A stretch of 64,000 nucleotides of DNA from Cenococcum geophilum 1.58 (lineage: Eukaryota; Ascomycota; Dothideomycetes; Gloniales; Gloniaceae), in the NCBI GenBank assembly GCA_001692895.1, contig KV748231.1, positions 558,001 through 622,000 on the forward strand, read 5' to 3'. This document shows, in pieces, positions 21,901 through 33,788 of the stretch (position 1 is the stretch's first letter; every line of letters starts with the position of its first letter). Under the pieces are notes generated by a model. That model saw only the letters and a program-made list of their open reading frames with translations, searched no databases and was not told the DNA's origin. Position numbers and translations under genes: made by a program.

Positions 21901-22043
21901 CTTCTAAGGTAAATTAATTAACTCAGGCGCGATCTGAATTTAGACTCTACTACTTATACTATAACTAAAATCGAGACTTAATCGTAATGTTGCAGTTGTA
22001 AAACTTATATGGCGCGTACTTTAATTTTCGCTTATCTTAGTAT

Positions 22044-22127
22044 GCTTAGACTATATAGGAGGCCGGATAAATCTGGCCTGATGGCACTAAACCAGTTTAG
22101 GCCATCTATCCCTGTGTGGTCTAAGAC
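22044..22127. repeat. terminal hairpin, left end of B
   Basis: GCTTAGAC (22044-22051) and the following TATATAGG pair with CCTGTGTGGTCTAAGAC (22111-22127); TATA against CACA is a RIP-type difference. Inner pairing involves GGCCGGATAAATCTGG with CCAGTTTAGGCC. Confidence 0.7.
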
Positions 22128-22599
22128 ACTTTAGCAGACGTTTATAAAGCACGTCGCGATATCCGCATAGCTAATATTACGGATATTCACTTCTTATTCT
22201 TACGACAAGTTTAGGCAGCTTAAAAAATCCATTAATTATACACTAGGCTCCGGCGAATCAAATAGTCTATATAAGAAGTCTCCCCGCCTTTTTATTCCTA
22301 ATATTAATTTTAAAATAGCCGTAACGCGGTTTGCTAAAGTAAATAATTAGCAATATCCGCACTAATAACGCGTTAATTTTAACTACCCACTCTTTATCTA
22401 TTATATCTATAATCTAATAATTAAAACCTATTAAGATCTATCTATTATAACGTATTTAAGTCCTCCCTACCTTTATTTAACCCTCTATTCTCCCTCTACT
22501 ACTTTTAAGCGCTATCTACTAATACCTCTATTAAAGTAAATAAGGTAAAGAGGTTGTAAACTATAAGTTAGTTAAGTAGATTAATAAGCTAGCAGTACG

Positions 22600-25430
22600 T
22601 AATAGGCTAGGGATTATATTAAAATGGATCCCTAGCGGTCTCTACAGCTATATAGCCTGTGGAGGAAGCTACCCTAGCTTATAAGCAGCTCTTATAAACT
22701 TTAAATAAGTAAGCTAGATAAAGCTATTGCGGAGATATATCCGTACCGCGGTTATATAAAGCAGCTCAAGGCCCTAAGGGTGCTAATATTTAAGCGGTAA
22801 GATCTTATGCTTGTAGTAAAGACGTCTTTTAGCAAGAGTATAATAATATAAGCACTACTATGTCTTATACCTAATGTAGTTATTATTATTATTATTCTAC
22901 TTAACGCGATTAGGTTAGAGTAAGTAAAAAAGATTATAAAGCTACCTTATGTTTAACCTGTTTATATATAGGAGAAAACAATATTCATTAAGCTAATTAA
23001 GGATATCCGCATAGGCAGCTATATACATATCCTTATCTCCCTAAAGCTTTTAGTTAGTAATAAGCTATATAAGGTTCTAATAGACCCGATATTTCGTTCC
23101 TATATTGCCCTTATAGTGGTTAATAAAGTACACCTACTTACTAATTAGGAAGAGACCTTCCGTATAGCATACACACAACTCTTTAAAGTACGTTTAGTCT
23201 TAGTTAATAAGCCTTAGTTTATATATACCGCAACACTAAACCCATCTATATTTCAGACTATATATAAGCTAGCTAGGTTTAAACCTAATATATAAGTTAT
23301 TAAAACCCTAATTAATTGGCTAGAGCTAAAGATTATATAGAGGGTTATAACCGCGCTAGAGAAGAAGGACTTTTAAGCTCTTTACTTTACTATTACTACT
23401 GCTTTAGTATATTTATATACTACTAGTAATAGTAACTAAGGAGAAGGCGAGTAATTAAAAAGCTACTTAATATCCACACAGTAGACATACCGCTAATAGT
23501 TTAATTAACTTTAGCTAATTTTAAAGACAATCATCTTCTTTAATTCTAAGGAGTGGATAGCTGCCTATTGTAATACTATTTATAGCTAGTTAATCTATTA
23601 TAGCTATAATACTACTATTGCTAGAGAAGCGGTGTAGAGCTACTACGTAATGCTTACGGATATTAATAAAGACCGCTTATACGCCGAATACGCGCGCCCA
23701 ACGTCTTAAATTTAAATTTTTATTGCATTAGATGTAGTAGTATACAGTATAGATATCCCAGATATCTACTATTTAATTTAATATAGAATGCCTTGCTATA
23801 AATCCTATAATATACTGGCACAGCGGTTTAGCCAGGTAGGCTAAAGAGAAGGCCTCTTAGGCGAAGTAATCTTTATAGTTAAGAGCCGCTGGCGAAGTCC
23901 TTATAATAAATTAGGTGGTTCTAAGTATATATAACCTTAGTATATAGGCGATCTTCGCGTAAGCGCGCTGCGTAATAATATCCGCAGGCGATAAAACGTA
24001 GAGACTGCGGATATTGCGGGCGATGCTTTATCTATAGCGTTAGTTAGTATTAAGCAGTTAGTAGATATAAGAAGCGGGCGTAGGTTAAGCCCTAGTAGTT
24101 CTATAGTACGCCTACCTAAAGAGCTTATCGTACTAACCCTACGTCTAAAAAAGCGGTTAACTAATGCGCAGTTACATAGTAAACTGCCGTTCACCCTATA
24201 GCGGCTAGTTAATAAGGATTAGGTATACTTATAAGTAATATAACTTATATACTATAGAGACCTACAGTCTACTATTAGTAAAGACTTATATTGCAGTAAC
24301 TATAACCTAGTAATATTTATGGATTGTAAGTACAATATTTATACTAGCTATAGTATAGATATTACAAAAACCTACTAGGAGCCTATATTAAGCAATATAT
24401 AGAAGTAGTTATATAATAGGCGGAGGCTAGGTATTAGGATATATTATAAACGCCTATAGTTAATTGTGTTATACTAAATAAGTAGCTTTATCGCCTCTAT
24501 AATATAGGGTAGGTTTTAAATATAGCATCATTAAGGCAAGCAATGCCTAAGTGGAATCCTAATATCCTTAGTAAGGAGCTTCTATCCCTTATTAAGCTTT
24601 TAGCAAATAAGAAATAAAAATAGAAATAGAAAGAAATAGGGCAACTCTTAGGTTCTTCTAGGTTAATTATATAGATATTAAAGCGGTTTTCCTAAGCATT
24701 AAAGCAGCACGCTGCTATAAATAAGCGCTTATTATAGGCTCTTATATAAGCTTTACAGGTTTTAAATAGAAGATTTAAAATATTAGCGCCGTGGCAATTA
24801 GCGCCTTACTATAGCGCTAATATATTGTAGGCTAGTTAATAGTTAGCTATAAACCTCTTACTAATAACTTAGGAAGAGAATATACCTATACCTTTACTAA
24901 CTCTTAGGTCTCCAGCTCCTACTTCTCTATTATTACCCTTATACTAACCGTCAGATACATCTATACCGCTAGCAACCCGCTAGTTAGATATATCTTTATT
25001 AATACTATAAAGGCGGTTAGCGCGATTAAATAGAGGTAAACGTATATAAAGAGCACTATAGGAAATTAATGGTAACGCTAATTAGTATATAGCGGGCTAA
25101 TATTAGGCAAGGTTAGTTAATATTAGGCAGGGTTAGCTAATACTAGGTAAGTTTACCTTATATCTACTAAGCGGATATTATAACTATAGTAGCTAATATC
25201 TATTAAAATAACGCCCCCCTTTCCCTTATACCTTATACCCCTAATAAGCGCGGCCTAGGAACTAAATAGATTAATTAATTAATAATATTAATTACTTAGG
25301 AATATGTACTAGTGCTACTAACTATAGCGGATATTAAACGGTTGTAGTAATAGCTTATAGCTAATATCTTATATTACTTATTAAGCAACTTATATATAGG
25401 TTAAAGCTAGGTTTAAGTAAAGTTAGTAGG
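22600..25430 (+). pseudogene. RecQ-type SF2 helicase relic (element B)
   Basis: Same protein as in A, in the same position and strand. Visible pieces are VVNKVHLLTN near 23116-23147 (ancestral DEVH), YTATLN near 23228, KTIIFFNSKEW near 23527 and LYAEYARPTS near 23680. Upstream, around 22850-23050, the frame matches the segment before the DEVH box in A (for example the ILISLKLL-like stretch). The C-terminal third is long and Gln-rich and ends about 20 bp before the converging gene. Many TAG/TAA stops; not functional. Confidence 0.75.
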
Positions 25431-26009
25431 GAGTATAAAGCCATCTAGCTTATTATTATTGTTATAGAGATTAAGCTTATTAAACATGGCGGAAAGATTA
25501 CCGCCTAGCCGTAAATTAAACTTATTAAGGGCAGATTAATTAAGTCGTTTAATACCTAGTTATAGTAGAGGCGGCGCTTTTATCTTTGCTTACTGTGCCT
25601 AACGGCAGATAATAGAACCTTCGGCAATTACATTAGTAAGTAATTAAATATCCGCTATAGGAGATTTAATAGTATATTAAGTAGACATCCGTTCGCTAAA
25701 TATAATCTTAAACTTTATACGTAGTGGCCTTATATAATTAGTTATATAAAATAACTTAAAAACCTATAAAGCCGCAACAGCAGCGAAACTAGCCCAAAAC
25801 CACTTAATAAAGCAACCCGATATCGGAATCCTATTCCCCGCACTGAGAAACCCCATAAAACCACGTCGCCCCCATCTAGAGCATGGGGGACGACGGAGGG
25901 GCGCAGGCTTCCTACTAGAGTCGTAAGAGTTGTGACGCGCGGGAACCGAACCATGAACCAGGTAGGCAATAACGCGAAAAGGACAGCTACTAGCAATAGT
26001 AAAAACTAA

Positions 26010-27075
26010 AGGAAACACTTAAACAAATTAAAGACAATCTTATAAAAGAGGAGGAAGAAACCCTATAGCACTAAATACTTGCCTTTATTTAAGAGGTAAT
26101 ATAGTATATTAAAGCCCTCTTAACGCGTCTAGTCCTCTAGATAACCTAAAAATAAAAGACTAAGGCCTAGCTTAACCAAATTAAAGCTAGTATTAAGAAA
26201 ATCCAAAAAGAAACGCGTAAAGGAGGACCCCTAGGCCTAGGAGTTCCCCTAGTACAGGTCTAAACCTAGGCAGCCGTTACTACGTAAGCGGCCCGCACGG
26301 TAAATATAGTCGCGGCACTATAGAGAGCGAGTATACGCGTCTAGCTTAAGGAGCCCTAGGGCTATAAACTAAGGGAGCTTCTTAAGACTATTTAGAGAAT
26401 AATACTAAGCGTATACGCCGTACGCACCCTTAATAGTGGGGACGTAGATATTTATATCCCCTCCTAAATAATAAAGGACTAAATCCTAAATAGGCCAAAC
26501 GCGCCAGGACTTAGGATACTAAGGAAAGATTACCTCTTAGAAGTACTAGGAGTCCCGCTTAAGACTCTAATTAATAGCGGAAGGGACGTAGATAATTTAG
26601 AATTAACTTAATCCATTTATAAAGCCACGAAGCGCCTTATACCTAGGATAACTATTAGCTAGATCCGATAGCTATACGACCCTAAAGTATAGGTAAAACG
26701 CCAGGCAAACTCCAGCAGCGCCTAAAAAGAACCTAAGAAGACTAGGGGAATAATTATAATTAGCGTCCTAACCTAAGCAATTTAGTAAAAGATTATAAAA
26801 AGCGGGATAGTTATTAAATCCCAGCTTTTTAAGACTAGGCTATTTAAGAATAGCGTAATTATAAAGTAATGCTACCGCTATAATTAATAGGGGTATATAT
26901 AAAGCGTATGCGGAAAGCAAATAAAATATAGGCAATGTGCGGGACAATATAACACCACAGATTGCCCTAAGAAAAGGGTATCCTATATTAACTGCGGTAA
27001 AGCCTATAAAGCATAGTAAAGAAAAGAGTGTAGGACCTTTTAGAGCTACCTTAAAGGTATCTAAATAAAAAGAAT
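26010..27075 (+). pseudogene. LINE ORF1 (gag-like) relic
   Basis: RNA-binding protein of the LINE. The N-terminal part is coiled-coil rich (LKETLKQIKDNLIKEEEE near 26012-26070). The middle has a region around LRELLKTIQRIILSVYAVRT. The C-terminus holds three CCHC-type knuckles at about 26868-27010 (now CYRYNQQGY, RQCAGQYNTTDC, INCGKAY; His and Cys partly changed to Tyr by C to T). Followed closely by ORF2. Many in-frame TAG/TAA. Confidence 0.8.
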
Positions 27076-27239
27076 AGCCCTCTTAACGCAGTTGCTCCGT
27101 ATATAAGAAGCCGCAGAAACAATATACCAACCCTTAATACTAGGAAACCTTATAATCAGCACTAATAAGAAAAGAGGATGGGAAATATCTTACTTAGGGA
27201 CTTAAGAATAACCACTTAAACGGGGACCAGGTAAACTAT

Positions 27240-30200
27240 CTTTTATTAAAATAGTAAGCAGAGATAGATTATAATTAAGGCTCCGGCTTCGCGCTAATAG
27301 AGTAATAATAGTTAATAGCAAAAACAATAAGGAATAGAACATAGATATAAATGAGCTTATACCTACTTTAAATAAGTAAATATACAATTATTTAGTATAA
27401 CTACGGAAATGCAAACCAAGGGGCGTATCGCCCCTTCTTTGACAGCGTTACGCTAGCGGACTACTAGGTCCTTATAATCTAGGAGCTAGTATATAATAGA
27501 TATACTAAATTAACATACTGCCCTAGGGGATTTACACTTATATATAACGCTCTCCCTATAATAAAGGTCTGCTTTATAATTAGCCGGAATATAAATACCG
27601 CGTATTAGAAGCGTAGATAGTACGGCCCCTTTACTATAGCCCTCTAGGTACGCCTAAAGGGGCTAAAGGCTATAATTATTAATATCTATAACCCGCGCGA
27701 AGATGGCCCTTAGATTAGGGCATAGCCTAAGGTTAAAATAGCTATTAAGGAAGCTAAGGGAAAAATTATACTCTTAGGTAACTTTAACGCCTACTATCTA
27801 ATATAAGGCGGAAAGTATATAGCTAGCAAAGAGCAGGCGGAACGCCTTTTAGCCAAAACCAATACTAGAGGCCTAGTACTCGCTATACTAAAAGGAAAGC
27901 CTATATAGAAAAGAGGGTAATAGGAAAGTGTAATAGACCTCACGTTTATATCACCAGATTTATACAGAAAAGTTAACTTTTATAGTATAGTTAAGGAATA
28001 GGCCCTTATAAGAGACTATATACCAATCCGCATCTAAATTAATAACACTAGCTATCCGCTAGCGGAACGCTAGCGCCTTGCCCTTAAGAAGCTAAACTTA
28101 TAGGGCTTTCTTTAAAGTATCTAGGAGCTTAACTGGACTATATCTAAAGACCCTATTTAAGCCCTATAGGAAGGGATTAAGCAAGCACTTAAAGAATACT
28201 GCCTATAAGCACAGCCTAGCTAGTAGGCCCGTTAAGAATAGTCGCCACAGGCCATATAGCTCTACGCCGGCGCCTAATAGGCGCGACGATAGCTCTAAGC
28301 TTATAATAACCCTAAAGACCACTAAAGATATTTAGTATTAAATAATTAATTACAAAAAGAGATTAGGAGAGTCAGTTATAATAACTAGAGACGCTTTATT
28401 TATAAACTTACTAAAGATTAATTAAAACTATATAATAAGGGACTTTAGACTCTATTAAAATAGAGCAGAAAAGTAAGCGTAGTAAAGGCGGACCCCTATC
28501 TACTAGACCTTAGGAGGTCTACTAAGGATCCCTTAATAGATAATAATATCACAAAGGCCGATATTCTTATAGCTAAGTTCTTTCCTAAAACTGGAATAGT
28601 AGACCTTAGCGACATAGAGATAATAAGGGAATAAAATGTGCTTAATATTAGCCCCACTATCTTAATAGAAGAAATTGGTAAGCTTATTAGGAGTCTTCTA
28701 AATAGAAAAGCCCTAGGGCTAGATAGCATACCAAATAAAGTCCTTAAAGTAGCTGCCCTAGTTATTACAAAAGATTTAGCAGAAGTAGCTAGTTATTACT
28801 TTACTAGCGGAATAATACCAGAAAGTCTTAAAGAATCTATAACTATAGTATTATATAAAGAAGGAAAGAAAGACTACTCTTTCCTAAATAGCTATAAACC
28901 AATTACCCTTAAAAATATACTAGCAAAAGTCCTAGAAAAGTACGTAGCTAATATTATATCTAAGGCTGCGGAGGAGTATAGACTACTTCCTTAGAACTAG
29001 ATAGGAGTAAGGCGTAAACAATCCACACTATTAGCGGTAGGACTGCTTAGCTCTTACGTATAAACGGCGTAGCAAACGCGCCGCGGGTATATAGTATTAA
29101 TGCTAAGCCTAGACTTAGCAGGGGTATTTAACAACATCTCCTATAAAAGGCTCCTCTATATTTTAAAAAGAAAAGGCTTTTTAAAGTAGCTTATAGATTT
29201 TATATAAAGCTTCCTAACAGTACGTAAAACCTATATTAAGTTTATAGAATATAAGAGTAACTAGATTTAGATACAGACAGGCATCCCCTAGGGGTTACCC
29301 TTATTACTAATCTTATTCCTCTTTTTTATATTAGAGCTATTAGAGGAATTCTAGCGCCCTAATAGCAGCACGCTAGGGTTTAGCTTTATAGATAACATAA
29401 ACCTTATTACCTAGGGGGACTCCGTGGCAGAGAACTGTTAACAATTAGAGGCCGCCTATAACTACTGCGCTATATAGGCAAGTTAATATAGGGCGGCGTT
29501 CGCCCCTAAGAAGTACTAGCTTATACACTTTATAAGACAACGGCGCCATGCCACCGCAGACCTTACGTTTACCGTGCGCATCGCCAGCTACAAGACAGCC
29601 CCCTAAAAAACCAGCATGCGAGTCCTAGGGATCTAGGTAGACCCTAAGCTCTAATAGAAAGAATAGGTTAAAAAGGCTGCGAGTAAGGGCTTAGTAGCCT
29701 TTAAAGCAATATTAAGGATTACTACATCTATATAGGGCCTATTAATGCGCCGCTTACGCCTCCTATATACAGCCACCGTCTAACTAGCGATACTATATAG
29801 CGCCTAAGTGTAAGAAGTACGGGATAACGGCAAAACGCCAGTAAAAAGCTTACTTAAACTATTATAGAAAGTCCAGAACTAGTGTCTCTATAGGGTTATA
29901 GGGGCATACTAGCAAACACTAATAGCTGCAATAGAGAAGGAAGCGGCTATTCCCCTAATCCAACTCTATATTAAAACGACAGCCCTCTAAAAAGCCGCCA
30001 AGACGGCCTCTAATAGGGTAGAAAAGGAATTAGTAAAGGTACTTAACGGTATCTGGAATATATTAGTAAAGCGCTAGCAAAAAACAAAACGGCTACTAGT
30101 ACTATTAGAAGCGCTTAGGGAACGCGTAAAGGACTATAAAAATAAAATATAAGGCTTCCTTACGCACTAGAAGGACTATATAGAGTAGGAAGCTATAATA

Positions 30201-30830
30201 AACCCCTATAAGCGCGGCCAGCGGAACGCCGGCAAAGCGTAGGTGGAGCGCCGCTACTATATAGGAGGTCACCAGCACTAAAGGCAGGTAACCACCTTTA
30301 TTGCGAAATGGGCAGATTTAGAATAGCAATAATAGTAGTAGGTAAAGGCTAAAGACCGCACAGAAACCATATAGAAGACCCTATAGGGGAAACCTATAAT
30401 CCTATTATACGAAGGCCTAATAAAAGCAGAGGCTATAGCACTATTTCTTCTTTATATAGAGGTAATAGGGCTTAATATATAGCTTATATCCGTTAGTATA
30501 CCAGCGGTTCTCCTATGGTGCGAATATAGCTAGATAAAGCAGATAGTCTACTATATGCTATTCTAGTGTCCACACTACCAAAGGGCGGACTTTATAGCAA
30601 AATGCGCCTCTAAACGCCTTTAGGATGTTTTAAATAATAAAGAAAGCGCCTAAGCGGCAGCAAAATGGCTAGTACAGTTAGGTGCGTTACCCTAGTTTTA
30701 GGTAGTAAAGGTAATAGATATAGAGAATATAAGTAGATACTAGCCCTTTTAAAGCCTAGAGGACTGGTAAAAGAATAAGGGTAAAAGGATAAGGAAAGAA
30801 GGGGGTAGAGTAAGATTATCCGCGAAGCGC
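27240..30830 (+). pseudogene. LINE ORF2 relic: endonuclease and reverse transcriptase
   Basis: The endonuclease part shows LLGNFNAYY at 27771-27797 (ancestral GDFNAHH) and ESVIDLTFISPDL near 27930, typical of APE-type endonucleases. The RT part includes an open stretch 28638-28994 (KALGLDSIPNKVLK, then IPESLKESITIVLYKEGKKD), LSLDLAGVFNNIS near 29105, a GIPQGLPL-type motif near 29282 and FIDN at 29385-29396 (ancestral F-DD). A C-terminal Cys/His segment (FQCPHYQRADF) is near 30565. The clade call to Tad1 rests on these motifs. No intact frame remains. Confidence 0.85.
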
Positions 30831-33662
30831 GGCTAGTTAGCTTAATATGCAGACTTAAAGGCAGGTAGAAGGCGAGCCGCCAGCGCTCCGATGTCGGAAC
30901 GCTGCTATCTCTCCAGCGCGGCCCAAGGTGGGGTTTTCTCTAAGTTAGAGTTTTTCCTATAGAAGGTATTAGCCTGCGTGGACCCACTAGAGGGACCGGG
31001 ACGGGCGGTAAATTGAATTTATTATTATTATTAATTAGTTATATAAATACTCTAGCGAAAGAGTAAGTCTAGGTTAAATATTAAATTGCCACAAGTGTAT
31101 ATAAGCTACTTTAGCTCCCTATTAAGTAGCTCGTTATTAAAATCTATTAGGTAGTAACTATCCTATTTACCGCGGATATTTACTAAACTATTTACTAGAA
31201 TAGCTTACTAGAGCTTAGGGGAATAAGCATTTATTAAAGTTAACTAGAAGAAACGTAATATCTTTAGTAGATAGTTCTTATTTTAACTACCTATAAAATA
31301 GATATAAATGCGGGGGAGTACGCGGCTAAGTAGGCTAATATCCGCAAGCTTAATAGCGTGCTTAAGGACCTTATACGTCTCTACCAGTTATAAAAAGCAG
31401 ACGTACGTTAGAAACTCTACATTAGCAGGCTTAGAAAGTATTTATAAGGATATAGTACTGCTAGCCTACTTAAGGTAACCCTTTTGCCGTAATTCCGTAG
31501 GCTAGCTAGTATAGTTAGCCGCCTAAAAGACTTCCTAACCGAAAACCACTATACGGATATTCTTAACTACTGCTAATAAACGTTGCGAAGATAGGCTTTT
31601 AAGGTACCACTTAATATCTATAGGCGACTTAGTGTTATAAGACTCCTTAATTTAAGTATAGAGCAACGCTATAATATAAGCGTTAAAGCTATAGAGAATT
31701 AGCTCCTCCATATAATAAAACGGCGCGCGCTTAGCTAGGATATTTCTTTAACCTAGGTGGTTTATATAGGTATACAGCGTAGAGTACTCTTAGGCTAATT
31801 GCTTACCACTATAGTAATACCATATAACTATATATAGGTAGTTTAGCTTTAGGTACTAAAGAGCTAGAATAGGCAGAGCCCAACATAGGCTATTATAGGC
31901 GGATATTAACTTAGTACATTCTCCCTAATATAACCGAATAAGCTTTACGGTCTTTTAATCACTATAGATTAAAAATAGTCACGCCTTAAATGCTTTATCG
32001 GTGCGTTATAGATTTATTTAATAGAGAAAAATGTTATCTAGTACCTTATAGGTTTTAGATATAGAAGCCTCTTTAGTTATAATAGGTCCTAGGTTAAACC
32101 TAGACGTCCGCGTAGCGGGTATTACATTAATAGAAGGCATACGTGGATATTTAAACCGTGGGTTTTTGCTAAGTAATATATTAAGGCCTGGGTACGCCTC
32201 TATAATAGCTTTATAGATTAAAGCTATTAAGATCTGCTTCTATATCTTATCTTATAAATTACCTAAAGCCTCTACAATATCTAAGAACTTAATTAAAATA
32301 TCCGTATAAAGCATACTCTGTTAAAGCCTACTATTAGGTATACTTATACTAAAGACAAGCTTACCAGTTATACGCGAATAGAACGTCCTAGTATCCCTAA
32401 GTATTTAATACTAAACTCGTTAAAGGTAGTTAAAGTTATTATAGATAATAATAGTATTAGAAGCTGCACCTATTAAGCGGATTTTCACCTATATATAGGT
32501 TAGTATATACCTATACCGCGGAGATTATAGGCTAAACCTTAATTCCTAGGCTATCCGCTCCTTCTGCTAGTTTAAAGTAGTATAACCATTAATTAATCCA
32601 AGCCTATAGAGCATAGAAAGCACGTGGCGCTTAACGCCATTAGCTTAGAGATATATCCCTAATAGCCGTAGAATATAGTTTACGAAGTTTTATAAAAGGC
32701 TAAATATAAGCATAAAAGCTATTAGAACCGCACGGCCTTTATATAGAGAACATTTACATTAACCCTCTTAATATGCTGTAATTATATGCTCTAGTATAGG
32801 TGCGTAAGTCTTTATAGCTTAATAGCACTGCCTAAGGTTAAGCTGCTTAATATCCGCATATTAGTTAAAGCTGCTAAATAATAACTCTTTCTCCCTTAGC
32901 TCTTTAAGCTCTCCCTAAATAGTAAGAGTAATACTAGTACCCACTATACCGCGCTTCTCTATCTCTTTAGTATAGATATTTAGGATATTAGCATCCTCTA
33001 GGAGTTTGTTAAGGAGCTCCCTTACTCCTTTTTTCTTTAGTGCCTTACGTAAACCTTTAGCCATTATAATCCATTTAAGCGCTAGGTCTCCTATAGACAT
33101 CCACTATAACCTAAAACAGTTAATAATTACCCAGACCTTCTCTATAGCGGATATCTTCTTAGCAGATATTACAGATATTATAGATATTTTATTAACTCCT
33201 ACTTCTTTATTCTCTTAGGGATCTATATAGTTTAGCAGTAGTAAGTAGGCTATTAAGGACCGCTATTAAGCTATAAATAGCGATGGGGGAGATAACAGGG
33301 GAGACGATAGGGGAGATAATGGGGGTGGGATAAGACGGCTAATGCCCTCGGGTACTATATCCGCTATATCTCTTAATCCTCTAGCGGTATTAGTTAATAG
33401 AGAGGGTAGTTTATTATTAAAAGCTTAAGAAGACTGGCTCCTGCTAGACAAAATAGAGGGGTTTCTTTAACGCCTTTTAAATGCGCCTATAGCTAATAGT
33501 TAGTTCTAAAAAATCCATTAATTAAAGAGCTAATTAAGGCAATTCTAATATAGGTATTAATAGGATAATAGACGTGGCGGTTGCTTACATTAATTTTATT
33601 AAAGTTAATAGTTTGCCTTATATAAATAGACCAGCTTAGCTTCTAAAAGCTTGCCAAAGTGG

Positions 33663-33733
33663 CTTAAACTAAGAAATAGATGGATTGATCAAATAGGTTA
33701 GCTTGCGGATATTTATTGGTTTCTTGGTCTAAG
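33663..33733. repeat. terminal hairpin, right end of B
   Basis: CTTAAACTAAGAAA (33663-33676) pairs with TTTCTTGGTCTAAG (33720-33733); the two mismatches are RIP-type. GCGGATATT lies in the loop (33705-33713). Confidence 0.75.
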
Positions 33734-33788
33734 CATGCTAAGTTAAAATTTTCGCGATGCACGCGTAAACGCACGTGATAGCAGTCTT

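Larger units (their letters stand above)
9306..21912. mobile_element. element C: 1.5-kb derivative of the helicase transposon, split by A
   Basis: The left TIR TTACCTCAGCGAGCTTAGAC (9306-9325) pairs with the right TIR (21894-21912, reverse complement TTACCTTAGAAGCTTAGAC). A perfect 9-bp TSD ATTAATTAA flanks it (9297-9305 and 21913-21921). Element A sits 84 bp inside its left end. Without A and the duplicated 9 bp, C is 1535 bp. Its left and right subterminal parts (20462-20800 and 21650-21912) resemble A and B, but all genes are gone. The centre holds two 12-bp minisatellite blocks and a GC-rich stretch (21525-21650) not found in A or B. It would need proteins supplied by another copy to move. 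Confidence 0.85.
25751..31031 (+). mobile_element. Tad1-like LINE, full length, 5.28 kb
   Basis: Perfect 16-bp TSD TAATTAGTTATATAAA (25735-25750 and 31032-31047). It has a 5' leader of about 270 bp, ORF1 with three zinc knuckles, ORF2 with endonuclease and reverse transcriptase, a 3' untranslated part with CCTGCGTGGACCCACTAGAG, and a (TTA)n tail. All essential parts are present, so it inserted as a complete copy. RIP has put dozens of stops in both ORFs, though less damage is visible in the leader (25830-25990). Confidence 0.9.
25450..33250 (-). pseudogene. DUF6589-like protein relic split by a LINE (element B)
   Basis: The C-terminal part is at 25450-25734 and the rest at 31048-33250; the LINE lies between. 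The join matches the gene in A: 25640-25734 aligns with 17775-17890, and 31048 onward with 17900 onward. YSDQKT near 31950-31970 corresponds to YGDQKT in A (GGT to AGT, RIP type). The N-terminal part includes the open piece 33100-32915, rich in Lys/Leu, and a segment like YLQANGVKRHVLSML near 32640. Same presumed role and same uncertainty as in A. Confidence 0.55.
22032..33746. mobile_element. element B: helicase / DUF6589-like transposon with nested LINE
   Basis: The left TIR TTATCTTAGTATGCTTAGAC (22032-22051) pairs with the right TIR (33727-33746, reverse complement TTAACTTAGCATGCTTAGAC). The 9-bp TSD AATTTTCGC is perfect (22023-22031 and 33747-33755). Without the LINE (5281 bp) and its 16-bp duplication, B is 6418 bp. 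It holds the helicase gene (plus) and the DUF6589-like gene (minus), converging, with neither gene X nor the 51-bp repeats of A. This is probably the basic form of the element. All genes are RIP-damaged. Confidence 0.9.

Noticed and set aside
25742-26018. Two overlapping minus-strand open frames
   Set aside because: They lie antisense to the LINE leader and ORF1 start and match no family; their openness reflects local low RIP.
9390-33746. Subtelomeric helicase array
   Set aside because: TIRs and three different 9-bp TSDs show transposition; no telomeric repeat tract is present. The TTTAGGGT at 36155 is a single copy inside a TIR.
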